Source of the DNA: UBA3210 sp002363635 | Lineage (GTDB): Bacteria; Bacillota_I; Bacilli_A; RFN20; CAG-449 | Assembly (NCBI GenBank): GCA_946641515.1 | Contig: CAMPBT010000002.1 | Location: 194,028 to 258,027, forward strand | Direction: 5' to 3' | Length of the DNA: 64,000 nucleotides | Shown: in pieces, positions 1 through 6,976 of the stretch | Numbering within the stretch: the first letter of the stretch is position 1 | Layout: every line of letters begins with the position of its first letter | The notes under the pieces: generated by a model | The model's input: the letters and a program-made list of their open reading frames with translations, nothing else | Databases searched by the model: none | Told to the model about the DNA's origin: nothing | Position numbers and translations under genes: made by a program

Positions 1-400
1 ACATGTTAATTCCAGTTTGTACTTGGTTAATATCTGAAGTCATTCTTGTTAATAGTTTACCTTTTCCAAGCTGATCTAATTCTTTGTATGATAATGTTAA
101 GATATGTTCAAATAAACCTTTTCTTAAACGGCAAGAATATACACTTGCTACTCTTGCTGCAAAATATTGTGCAATGACTGAAAAGCCAAAGCCACCTAAA
201 GCAAATGCAAGCATAATAATAAATCTTATAATAATATAACTTGTATCACCTGTTTCCATTGCTAGAGGGATACCGTTATTAATAATATCTTTTACGATAA
301 ATGGAGTTATAAGTTCCATTGCGGCTTCACAGAATTTAAATAATGGAGCAATAACGGATTGAACACCTAATCCTTTTGTAAATTTTTTTATATTATTCAT
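1..400 (-). CDS. ABC exporter, N-terminal part (runs off the left edge)
   Basis: The first 133 residues of a minus-strand protein are visible; the rest lies outside the window. It starts MNNIKKFTKGLGVQSV and has hydrophobic segments at about 15-35 and 55-75, followed by LGKGKLLTRMTSDI near the cut. That last motif is characteristic of the transmembrane domain of type IV (half-size) ABC exporters, in which the permease is fused to a C-terminal ATPase. A good Shine-Dalgarno (GGAGG) precedes the ATG at 400. It is divergent from a DtxR-type regulator and shares the intergenic region with it. The ATPase half is not visible, so substrate cannot be judged; metal or drug export are possibilities. Confidence 0.8.
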   Translation of the reverse strand, partial: MNNIKKFTKGLGVQSVIAPLFKFCEAAMELITPFIVKDIINNGIPLAMETGDTSYIIIRFIIMLAFALGGFGFSVIAQYFAARVASVYSCRLRKGLFEHILTLSYKELDQLGKGKLLTRMTSDINQVQTGINM

Positions 401-472
401 ATCCTTACCTCCGCCTAAAGCATAGTTTATTTATTTAAATAAAAAAAGTAAATAATCTCTATTTAAGCATTT

Positions 473-494
473 TTAGTTAGTACGGGCTAACTTA
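473..494. promoter_or_regulatory. Inverted repeat, candidate DtxR-family operator
   Basis: TTAGTTAG and CTAACTTA form 8-base arms (one mismatch) around a 6-base centre TACGGG. The layout resembles the known DtxR/IdeR box (TTAGGTTAGCCTAACCTAA). It lies just upstream of the -35 of the DtxR-type gene and inside the divergent promoter region of the ABC exporter, so it could control both. Confidence 0.5.
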
Positions 495-497
495 CTC

Positions 498-526
498 TTA
501 ACAAAATGAAATAAATAATGTAAAAT
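498..526 (+). promoter_or_regulatory. Promoter of the DtxR-type regulator
   Basis: TTAACA (498-503), a 17-base spacer and TAAAAT (521-526) make a plausible sigma-A promoter 28 bases before the start codon. Confidence 0.5.
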
Positions 527-553
527 GTTAATAATTTAGAAGGAGGTTTATTT

Positions 554-919
554 ATGAATATTCATGAATCAGCAGAAGACTACTTAGAAAGAATTTTAAT
601 GCTTTCATTTAAAAAGGAAAAAGTCCACTCAATTGATATTGCAAATGATATGGGTTATAAAAAACCTAGTATTTCTCGTGCTGTTAAGAACCTTCGTGAA
701 GATGGTTACATTATTTTCCATGATGATGGGGCAATTACTTTAACTGAAAAAGGAGCAGAAATTGCTCAAAGAATTTATGAACGTCATGAAATTTTAACTA
801 AGGCATTTATCAAATTAGGTGTTGATCCTAAAGTTGCTAATGATGATGCTTGCAAAGTAGAACATGACTTATCTGAAGAAACTTTCCAGGCTATTAAAAA
901 TTCACTTAATAAGCAATAA
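554..919 (+). CDS. DtxR/MntR-family metal-dependent transcriptional regulator
   Basis: 121 residues: winged helix-turn-helix at about 1-65 and the metal-binding dimerisation domain at 66-121, with no C-terminal SH3 domain, so it is of the short MntR-like type. Ligand residues expected for this family are visible: His78 in ERHE, and Cys100, Glu103 and His104 in the ACKVEH motif, which matches the C-x-x-E-H of DtxR. The Cys at this position is more like iron-responsive DtxR/IdeR than manganese-responsive MntR, but the metal cannot be decided from sequence. AGGAGG precedes the ATG. An inverted repeat between this gene and the divergent ABC exporter suggests autoregulation and control of that exporter. 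Confidence 0.88.
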   Translation: MNIHESAEDYLERILMLSFKKEKVHSIDIANDMGYKKPSISRAVKNLREDGYIIFHDDGAITLTEKGAEIAQRIYERHEILTKAFIKLGVDPKVANDDACKVEHDLSEETFQAIKNSLNKQ

Positions 920-946
920 AAAAACAGGTTCATTCCTGTTTTTTTT
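918..946. terminator. Bidirectional intrinsic terminator
   Basis: AAAACAGG (921-928) pairs with CCTGTTTT (935-942), with A and T runs on either side, between convergent genes. Confidence 0.8.
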
Positions 947-1433
947 ATAATCTGCTTTTAATAAATTCAATTACACCATCCTCATCTTTAATTTCCAAAA
1001 CATATTGTATTTCAGAATATAATTTTGTCTTTGCTTCATTAAAGATTGATGTATCGATTGATCCAATAGCTTTATTATTTGCTCTTTTGTTTTCAAACAT
1101 TGTCCATAGATATTTTAATAATTGAGCGATATCTAATAAGTTTTCACTATGAAGGAGTTTTGTATATTCTTCTTTTCTTTTTTTATTATCTACTATATAG
1201 TCATCACTTAAATTTTTAATACTATCTACTATATGCAAGCATTGTTCACGTGTTAAAACATCTCTACAAAATTCTTTTGTCTTATCTTCTGGAACCATCA
1301 CTTTCATATTTGGAGTACTTAATGGATTCATGATGTAATAATTCTTAGATACAAATGACATGTATTCTTTTCCTACAATTTTGCATAATCCATGATCCTT
1401 ATGAACAATAATTTTATTTATATCTAGTTCCAT
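945..1433 (-). CDS. CarD-like RNA polymerase-binding regulator
   Basis: 162 residues. The N-terminal 60 residues have the CarD/CdnL/TRCF RNA-polymerase interaction signature: a short beta-rich start, VHKDHGLCKIV around residues 10-20, a YYIMNPL strand and MKVMVPED at about 43-50. The rest is helical, as in the DNA-contacting C-terminal domain of CarD/CdnL. Family members bind the beta subunit of RNA polymerase and stabilise open complexes at promoters. The gene stands alone with its own Shine-Dalgarno (GGAGG); its stop codon lies in the T-tract of the shared terminator. It might instead be a specialised paralogue, because the helical part is not typical of well-studied members. Confidence 0.8.
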   Translation of the reverse strand: MELDINKIIVHKDHGLCKIVGKEYMSFVSKNYYIMNPLSTPNMKVMVPEDKTKEFCRDVLTREQCLHIVDSIKNLSDDYIVDNKKRKEEYTKLLHSENLLDIAQLLKYLWTMFENKRANNKAIGSIDTSIFNEAKTKLYSEIQYVLEIKDEDGVIEFIKSRL

Positions 1434-1651
1434 AAAGTTCCTCCAACATATACAATATTATCACAATTGTCTAATTTTCGTAAGAAACGAAATTTAAATG
1501 TATCACTTGTATATATAAAAAATTATCAATCGATATTTTTTGTTTCATTTTTTTTATGAATAATACATAATAAATATAACAGGTCTAATACTATAACACA
1601 TAATTTTCCAAGGAAACATAATAGTCTTAACTTGCGAGAAAGGGGACACTC

Positions 1652-1822
1652 ATGGAAGACAAGAAAATCATTTGCAAAGATTGCGGAAAAGAATTCGTTT
1701 TCACTGTAGGAGAACAAGAATTCTTTGCATCTAAAGGATTCCAACACGATCCAGTCAGATGCTTAGATTGCAGAAAAAAAAGAAAAGCTGAAAAAGCTGC
1801 TCTCGATGCAAAAGCTGAATAA
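1652..1822 (+). CDS. Small zinc-ribbon protein (zinc-binding domain of the zf-trcl type)
   Basis: A 56-residue protein with two CxxC-like pairs, Cys8/Cys11 and Cys37/Cys40 (CKDCG and CLDCR), followed by a Lys/Arg-rich tail RKKRKAEKAA. This is the usual arrangement of the short 'probable zinc-binding domain' proteins common in Firmicutes, of unknown function. AAAGGGG lies about 6 bases before the ATG, and a strong terminator follows the stop. The minus-strand reading of the same stretch has no ribosome-binding site and is not believed. Confidence 0.82.
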   Translation: MEDKKIICKDCGKEFVFTVGEQEFFASKGFQHDPVRCLDCRKKRKAEKAALDAKAE

Positions 1823-1843
1823 TATTCTTTTATTCAAAGGCCG

Positions 1844-1874
1844 AAAACTCCGTCAAATTCACGGAGTTTTTTCT
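1844..1874 (+). terminator. Intrinsic terminator of the zinc-ribbon gene
   Basis: AAAACTCCGT (1844-1853) pairs perfectly with ACGGAGTTTT (1861-1870), followed by T residues. Confidence 0.88.
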
Positions 1875-1922
1875 TTGCAAATATGGGTTAAAAAAATATT
1901 ATAAAAAAATGTAAAATTTTAC

Positions 1923-1950
1923 TTGATATTTATTTGAATTTTCGTAATAA
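1923..1950 (+). promoter_or_regulatory. Candidate promoter of the tRNA-Asp/tRNA-Phe unit
   Basis: TTGATA (1923-1928), 16 bases, TAATAA (1945-1950), ending about 27 bases upstream of the first mature tRNA base. The -10 is imperfect, and TAATAA/TAATAT variants overlap here. Confidence 0.4.
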
Positions 1951-1977
1951 TAATAAAGCAAGCCCAAAGCAAGCAAT

Positions 1978-2053
1978 GGACCAGTGGTGTAGCGGTTAAC
2001 ATGTCTCCCTGTCACGGAGAAGATCGCGAGTTCGATTCTCGTCTGGTCCGCCA
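1978..2053 (+). tRNA. tRNA-Asp (anticodon GTC)
   Basis: The acceptor GGACCAG pairs with CTGGTCC, the anticodon stem TCTCC/GGAGA encloses loop CTGTCAC, the T-arm is GCGAG-TTCGATT-CTCGT, the discriminator is G and CCA is encoded. It is the first gene of a two-tRNA unit, separated from tRNA-Phe by 10 bases. Confidence 0.96.
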
Positions 2054-2063
2054 TTCTTTAGAT

Positions 2064-2139
2064 GGCTCGGTAGCTCAGTTGGTAGAGCACTAGACTGAAA
2101 ATCTGGGTGTCACCAGTTCAATCCTGGTCTGAGCCACCA
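2064..2139 (+). tRNA. tRNA-Phe (anticodon GAA)
   Basis: The acceptor GGCTCGG pairs with CTGAGCC (one G-U). The anticodon loop CTGAAAA in stem CTAGA/TCTGG gives GAA. The T-loop is TTCAATC, the discriminator is A and CCA is encoded. Confidence 0.96.
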
Positions 2140-2147
2140 TCTGAAAA

Positions 2148-2178
2148 AATAACGGAGATTAATTCTCCGTTTTATTTT
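2148..2178 (+). terminator. Terminator of the tRNA-Asp/Phe unit
   Basis: AACGGAGA (2151-2158) pairs with TCTCCGTT (2164-2171), followed by a T-rich run. Confidence 0.85.
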
Positions 2179-2273
2179 TGTCTCGGCGACAACAATCCAG
2201 ATTTTAAGTCGTCACAAAGAGCAGTAACAAGTTCTTTACAAAAAAAGATGTCATTATCCTAATAAGATATTTC

Positions 2274-2316
2274 AAAAGACATGTGGAACGAAAGTTTCAC
2301 TTGTCTTTTTTATTTT
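2274..2316 (+). terminator. Strong hairpin with GAAA tetraloop and T-run
   Basis: An almost continuous 16-17 bp stem (left arm 2274-2289, right arm from 2294) closes on GAAA and is followed by a long T-run. No gene that it would terminate is visible between here and the tRNA terminator, so it is either a backup terminator or the end of a short untranslated RNA. Confidence 0.7.
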
Positions 2317-2365
2317 TGGGGATTTTCCATTTTCTTACTAATAGATTAAGTAAGGAGGAAAATTT

Positions 2366-3115
2366 ATGGTTTCTAATTTAGGCAAGCAAAAAGAAACAGA
2401 AATGGTTAACGAACTTAACGAAAAGAAATATGAGGAGTTAACTGATAACTGCAAGAACTTAATAGAAGGAATCTTCGGTAAGGTTAAGGATGATGATTTA
2501 ATTTTATGTAGACAAATCGAAGGATATACTAAGCCTGATTTCTTTATCAAAATTGATGATTATATTCATTATGTCTCTATGAAATCTGGAAGTGCTACTC
2601 AAGTTGACGAAGAAAACATTAAAGACTTTATTATATTCTTAAGATCTATAGGTATTTCTAATCATACTCTTGCAACCATTTTATATTTTCAATATGGGGA
2701 TGGAACTAAAGATGGTACCGGTAAAGAACGTATCGAACATAATAAATTAAATGTTATTTTAGGCAAAAGAATAAAGGACGCGAACAAGGAATTAAATAGT
2801 AATCCAGAGATTGTTGAGAAAGTTATCACTAGATGTTTATTTCAAGGTAATAACGATGATTATATCCCTGCTGAATACATTTACCACGGAGACAAGAATT
2901 ATGGTGTAATTGTCTCTAAAAAGCAAATATTCGCGCATTTAAAGAAAAGAAGCTGGAAGTGGGTTGATAATCTTCATATAGGGCCATTATTAATCCGTCC
3001 ACATGCTAGATATTATAAAAAAGAAATTAAAAATGAATCTTATCGTCATAAGGTAAATATATATTGGCCTAGACTTCCTTTCGATTTAGATTATATTTCT
3101 AAAACTTATAATTAA
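2366..3115 (+). CDS. Orphan protein of unknown function with a PD-(D/E)XK-like motif
   Basis: 249 residues, no family recognised with confidence. The region from about 50 to 75 has the shape of a PD-(D/E)XK nuclease core: Pro57-Asp58 at the end of one strand, then 12 residues later the strand HYVSMKSG with Ser71 and Lys73 where E/D-x-K is usual. Glu14 could be the helical acid of the same fold. The C-terminal third is rich in aromatic and basic residues (KKRSWKW, RPHARYYKKE). There is no signal peptide and no membrane segment. AGGAGG precedes the ATG. It stands alone between two tRNA loci, a common place for inserted genes, with no methyltransferase beside it. A nuclease is possible, but the missing acid leaves activity open. 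Confidence 0.5.
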   Translation: MVSNLGKQKETEMVNELNEKKYEELTDNCKNLIEGIFGKVKDDDLILCRQIEGYTKPDFFIKIDDYIHYVSMKSGSATQVDEENIKDFIIFLRSIGISNHTLATILYFQYGDGTKDGTGKERIEHNKLNVILGKRIKDANKELNSNPEIVEKVITRCLFQGNNDDYIPAEYIYHGDKNYGVIVSKKQIFAHLKKRSWKWVDNLHIGPLLIRPHARYYKKEIKNESYRHKVNIYWPRLPFDLDYISKTYN

Positions 3116-3156
3116 TTAATACCGGAGGACGTTTAATCCTCTCCTAGCAACAAAAA

Positions 3157-3186
3157 AAGGACTCATATAGAGTCCTTGAATTTTTT
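3157..3186 (+). terminator. Terminator after the orphan gene
   Basis: GGACTC (3159-3164) pairs with GAGTCC (3170-3175), extended by A-T pairs and followed by a T-run that runs up to the 3' end of the opposite-strand tRNA. Confidence 0.8.
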
Positions 3187-3263
3187 TGGTTGCAGGAGAA
3201 GGATTTGAACCAACGACCTCCGGGTTATGGGCCCGACGAGCTACCAGACTGCTCTATCCTGCG
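3187..3263 (-). tRNA. Initiator tRNA-fMet (anticodon CAT)
   Basis: On the minus strand the acceptor begins CGCAGGA and ends TCCTGCA, leaving the C1-A72 mismatch that marks initiator tRNA. The anticodon stem has the diagnostic run of three G-C pairs (GGG/CCC) around loop CCATAA. CCA is encoded; 77 nt, as usual for the initiator. Confidence 0.95.
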
Positions 3264-3366
3264 ATGTCTTTTGCGATTGCTTATATAATATAACACTCGT
3301 CAGGCCCATAATGCAAGTAAAAATATAGTATTTTTTAAATTAAATGGTTTATCTATATTTTTCCTA

Positions 3367-3395
3367 TTGTAAAAAATATCCTTATGTCATATAAT
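3367..3395 (+). promoter_or_regulatory. Promoter of the nucleoside kinase
   Basis: TTGTAA (3367-3372), exactly 17 bases, then a perfect TATAAT (3390-3395). The leader to the start codon is about 105 bases. Confidence 0.65.
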
Positions 3396-3408
3396 GTAAT
3401 CGCTTACA
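3395..3408 (+). promoter_or_regulatory. cre (catabolite-responsive element)
   Basis: TGTAATCGCTTACA fits every position of the CcpA-site consensus TGWNANCGNTNWCA. It begins on the last base of the -10 and covers the likely transcription start, a position known to give CcpA repression. A CcpA-like gene is at 33827-34822. Confidence 0.65.
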
Positions 3409-3506
3409 TATTTTTTTAATTATATATAATATAATTAATAAAAATTGAGTATTGCAAAGTTATTAAAAGTATCTTACTATTTAATTCCTTGCTAAGGAGG
3501 AAAATT

Positions 3507-5168
3507 ATGTCAAACCCATTCACTTTGAAAATTGGAGATAAAGAACTCCATTTCGAAAAAAAAGTCAAACTACTTGATCTTATTGAAGGAGATCAGCACC
3601 GTTACATCTGCGCAACGGTTAACAACCACGTTCGTGATTTAAACTACGAAGTATTTTATGATGCACAAGTAGATCTACTCGATACTACAGATTATAATTC
3701 TATTAAAATTTATGAAAGATCACTTAGATATATTGTTGCTATGGCAGCACATAGAGCATTCCCTAAGTATCACGTTAAATTCTCATATAACGTTTCTCGT
3801 TCTATCTATTTAACTATCGTAACTGAAAAAGGTAAACAGCCTAGATATTTCAATGCTTCAGAAACTAAGATTTTAAAACAGCATATTGATTCTATCGTTC
3901 AAGCTGACTTTCCTCTTGTAAAGAAAGTTGTTCCTAATGATGAAGCAAAGAAGATTTATAAAGAAAGAGGTCAACAAGATAAAATTGATATTTTAAAATA
4001 TCGTCCTGAAAAAACAGTTCACTTATATGACTGTGATGGATATTTAGATTATATGTATGGTGTCATGGTACCATCAACTGGACACATTAAAGATTACAAG
4101 ATTACTCTTTATGGACACGGTATTATCATTCAATATCCTAGAAGCGAAGAAAAAGGTAAAATCCCTGCATTTGAAGATGACAAAGTTTTCGCAGATACTT
4201 TAAGAGCTTCATATAAATGGGCAAAGATGGTTAAAGCTGATACAATCGCTTCAATCAATAAACATGTTGAAGATGATGGACCTATTGATTTTATCAATAT
4301 GTGTGAACAACATCACAACAATATGCTTGCAGAAGTTGGCAACAAGATTAAAGAAAATGCTGACCAAATTAAATTAATTTGTATTGCAGGTCCTTCTTCA
4401 TCTGGTAAAACTACATTTGCTAATAGATTAAGAGTTGAATTAATGTCTCTTGGCTTAAGACCAATTCGTATTTCTATTGATGATTACTATCTACCAAAGA
4501 GCCAAGTACCTCTTAACGAAGATGGTAAACCAGACTTAGAATGTTTAGAAGCTTTAGATGTAGAATTATTCAACCAAAATATGTGTGATTTAATTAATGG
4601 CGAAGAAGTCACTTTACCAAAATATGATTTCAAACTTGGTAAACAAGTTAAAGGTAGAACATTAAAATTATCTGATGATCAACCATTAATTATTGAAGGT
4701 ATTCACGCATTAAATGAAAAATTAACTTCATCTATTGCTAGATCTCAAAAATTTAAGATTTTCATTGCCCCACAAGCTCAAATCAACTTAGATAATCACA
4801 ACCCTATTTCTCTTACTGACTTAAGACTTATGAGAAGAATCGTTCGTGACTTTAAATTTAGAAATGCTTCTGCTGAAGAAACAATTTCTATGTGGAAAGA
4901 TGTTAGACGTGGCGAATTCAAGTGGATTTATAAAACACAAGAAAATGCTGATTACGTATTTAACTCATTACAAGCATATGAATTATGTGTTTTAAAGAAA
5001 TATGCTTTACCTTTATTAAAACAAATCTCAATTGATTCTGATTACTTCCCTGTTGCAGAAAGATTAATTAGATCATTAAAATACTTTGTCGATATGGATG
5101 ATAAATGGATTCCAAATAACTCTATTATTAGAGAATTTATCGGCGGTTCTTGTTTCCAAGACGTATAG
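3507..5168 (+). CDS. Nucleoside (uridine) kinase family protein with N-terminal TGS/ThrRS-like region
   Basis: 553 residues from the ATG that follows AAGGAGG; an in-frame TTG 18 bases upstream would cover the ribosome-binding site and is rejected. Residues 1-60 resemble a TGS domain and about 60-250 the threonyl-tRNA synthetase second additional domain. The kinase domain follows: P-loop GPSSSGKTT at 295-303, a DDYY motif about 35 residues later and a Walker-B-like IIEGIHAL. This three-part architecture is standard for the long uridine-kinase-like proteins of Clostridia and Bacilli; the substrate of this subgroup is inferred to be a nucleoside. It is transcribed alone. A cre at its start site suggests catabolite control, and a perfect hairpin ends the gene. 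Confidence 0.85.
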   Translation: MSNPFTLKIGDKELHFEKKVKLLDLIEGDQHRYICATVNNHVRDLNYEVFYDAQVDLLDTTDYNSIKIYERSLRYIVAMAAHRAFPKYHVKFSYNVSRSIYLTIVTEKGKQPRYFNASETKILKQHIDSIVQADFPLVKKVVPNDEAKKIYKERGQQDKIDILKYRPEKTVHLYDCDGYLDYMYGVMVPSTGHIKDYKITLYGHGIIIQYPRSEEKGKIPAFEDDKVFADTLRASYKWAKMVKADTIASINKHVEDDGPIDFINMCEQHHNNMLAEVGNKIKENADQIKLICIAGPSSSGKTTFANRLRVELMSLGLRPIRISIDDYYLPKSQVPLNEDGKPDLECLEALDVELFNQNMCDLINGEEVTLPKYDFKLGKQVKGRTLKLSDDQPLIIEGIHALNEKLTSSIARSQKFKIFIAPQAQINLDNHNPISLTDLRLMRRIVRDFKFRNASAEETISMWKDVRRGEFKWIYKTQENADYVFNSLQAYELCVLKKYALPLLKQISIDSDYFPVAERLIRSLKYFVDMDDKWIPNNSIIREFIGGSCFQDV

Positions 5169-5180
5169 TTTGACTTAACA

Positions 5181-5210
5181 AAAAAGATTCGGTTTATTCC
5201 GAATCTTTTT
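5181..5210. terminator. Bidirectional terminator between nucleoside kinase and the aro operon
   Basis: AAAAAGATTCGG (5181-5192) pairs perfectly with CCGAATCTTTTT (5199-5210). The stop codon of the last aro-operon gene sits in its loop, so the hairpin serves both converging units. Confidence 0.88.
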
Positions 5211-6333
5211 CTTCTTCTGATTGTGGTTTGGACGGATATTTTCTTTTATATTTCTGATTGAATTGCACTCTTTCAATTTGAATATTTTTATTCATTTCCA
5301 TTAATGCATTTTCTCTTACTTTTGCATATGAAAGATAATCAATTTCACTTTCATTCTTCATAATGTTATTAAAGATATTTTCTAACCTAAAAAAGGTATC
5401 GTATAAGCATAATAATGTTAATGATTTGAAGTAATCCGGATTTGAATAAATTAACATTGGAGAAGAATGGGCAAGTTCTGAAGACATTTCATAAATTTTT
5501 GAATATGATGATAAACCTGAAACTAATTCGATTCCTTTTCTAAAATTTGGTCTAAATTCAGGGAATTTTTCTAGTACATCTTTATATGAATATAACCATC
5601 CATATTCAATATATTTTTTAGTATCTTTGCTCTTTAAATTATATGGTTTCATGAGTTCATGAACTTCATTTATTTTTGCTTCAACTATGGAAGAATCTGC
5701 TTCTTCATTACGATAATATTGAGCGTATTCCATATGACGGATATATGTTGAAGTTAAATATGGATTTTCATATAAGATTTTTGCAATACATTCTACTTCG
5801 TGGAGGGTTCTCCATGTAGAGAAAGCTTCTGTATTTGCACCTTGTACAAGCAAACTAATAATAGTTTTACTCATAACAAATCCTTTTTTCATAATATCAA
5901 GAAGGAGAGCTCTTTCTTGTGTTCCTTTTTTATTTAGACGATTAAAGGTATTTAAAATATAATTCGCCATAAAGTCAAAAGTTGTAACTAATGGAGAGAA
6001 TCTACTTACTAAAGTTGGATGTTCACTTCCAAGTAATTCATTTAGAAAGATTTTATCAGAAATAATTCTAGTTTCTGAGACGATATAAGAAGGGCTTGAG
6101 ATAAATGGGACATGATCTTCTTTTTTAATTAATTGAAGATTATAAGCTGTTTCTTCAACGACATAATTAAAAATAATTGATGGATTAATTGCAAAATCTG
6201 CAATATCCGCAATTTCAACTTTCTTTGTTAATTCTTCTATTACCCCAGTAAAGATTTCACATAATGATTCTTTATAGATATCAGATAGTTTTCTTTGCTT
6301 AAATAAAATTTCAAATATTTCTTTATTTTCCAT
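5194..6333 (-). CDS. DUF5677-family protein
   Basis: 379 residues, no signal peptide, mainly helical. The central part (about 145-230) has the DUF5677 pattern: a helix ending in ALLLDIMKKG, a second helix with LLVQGANTEAFSTWRTLHEVE, then a helix ending in EYAQYY. The function of the family is unknown; members have been seen beside abortive-infection-like genes but also alone. It is the last gene of the aro operon, 24 bases after the preceding gene, with its own strong Shine-Dalgarno (AAGGAGGG). The C-terminal tail is charged and probably disordered. Its stop codon lies within the terminator hairpin. Confidence 0.65.
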   Translation of the reverse strand: MENKEIFEILFKQRKLSDIYKESLCEIFTGVIEELTKKVEIADIADFAINPSIIFNYVVEETAYNLQLIKKEDHVPFISSPSYIVSETRIISDKIFLNELLGSEHPTLVSRFSPLVTTFDFMANYILNTFNRLNKKGTQERALLLDIMKKGFVMSKTIISLLVQGANTEAFSTWRTLHEVECIAKILYENPYLTSTYIRHMEYAQYYRNEEADSSIVEAKINEVHELMKPYNLKSKDTKKYIEYGWLYSYKDVLEKFPEFRPNFRKGIELVSGLSSYSKIYEMSSELAHSSPMLIYSNPDYFKSLTLLCLYDTFFRLENIFNNIMKNESEIDYLSYAKVRENALMEMNKNIQIERVQFNQKYKRKYPSKPQSEEEKDSE

Positions 6334-6357
6334 TTTATCCCTCCTTATTACAAGTAA

Positions 6358-6969
6358 TTAATTACTTTGTTTTTCTTCAATTGGTAAATTATGATTTTCT
6401 GCTATTTCTTTAATAGTAGCAATTTCTTCTTCGTTTAATAGAGCTTTGTCGTAAATAACTTTTTTAAAGTATGGGAAATAATAATTATCTCTAATTAATT
6501 GGTCTTTTCCTAAGATTAAAACCCAATCTCCATAACTTCCTATCATTGGGAGCTTTAATAAATTTAAAACTGAACCATCATTTACGATTTCTAGTTCTTC
6601 AATAGGCATACATGGGTAAAAATTGCCAAGTAAATCACGATATGCTTTATCATCTAAAGCATTCATATTTAATTCAATTAAGAATGAATCTTTTTCTAAT
6701 TTGATTTGTTCTGATAATGTTTTAAATCTAAATGATTCATTAAATGATTTAATTACTTTGCTTGTTCCTTTGAGTGTTTCAAAATGTAATGCATTATCCA
6801 TTGCTGCAAAGATTTCTGGATAAGGAATCTTTTCATCATCAACTTTATCAAATCGTACTTTTAAATATAATTTTCTAAACATCCAATCTTTTTTCTCTTG
6901 GACTGCTTTAATGACTGTAGCATCATCCTCAGAAAATAAATTTACAAAATTTTCTAAATAACGGTTCAT
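6358..6969 (-). CDS. Hypothetical protein, unknown family
   Basis: 203 residues, soluble, acidic, no signal or membrane segment. I do not recognise a family. A central stretch reads SFLIELNMNALDDKAYRDLLG followed by short strands, and the C-terminus ends in a helix with LLNEEEIATIKEIAENH, which looks like a protein-interaction tail. It lies 7 bases after the U32 gene and 24 bases before the DUF5677 gene and has its own TAGGAG site, so it belongs to the aro transcription unit. Nothing suggests a role in aromatic biosynthesis; cotranscription may be only housekeeping. Confidence 0.6.
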   Translation of the reverse strand: MNRYLENFVNLFSEDDATVIKAVQEKKDWMFRKLYLKVRFDKVDDEKIPYPEIFAAMDNALHFETLKGTSKVIKSFNESFRFKTLSEQIKLEKDSFLIELNMNALDDKAYRDLLGNFYPCMPIEELEIVNDGSVLNLLKLPMIGSYGDWVLILGKDQLIRDNYYFPYFKKVIYDKALLNEEEIATIKEIAENHNLPIEEKQSN

Positions 6970-6976
6970 ATTACTC

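Noticed and set aside
1526..1747. Minus-strand open frame of 73 codons
   Set aside because: It overlaps the well-supported zinc-ribbon gene on the other strand, has no ribosome-binding site and no sensible protein features.
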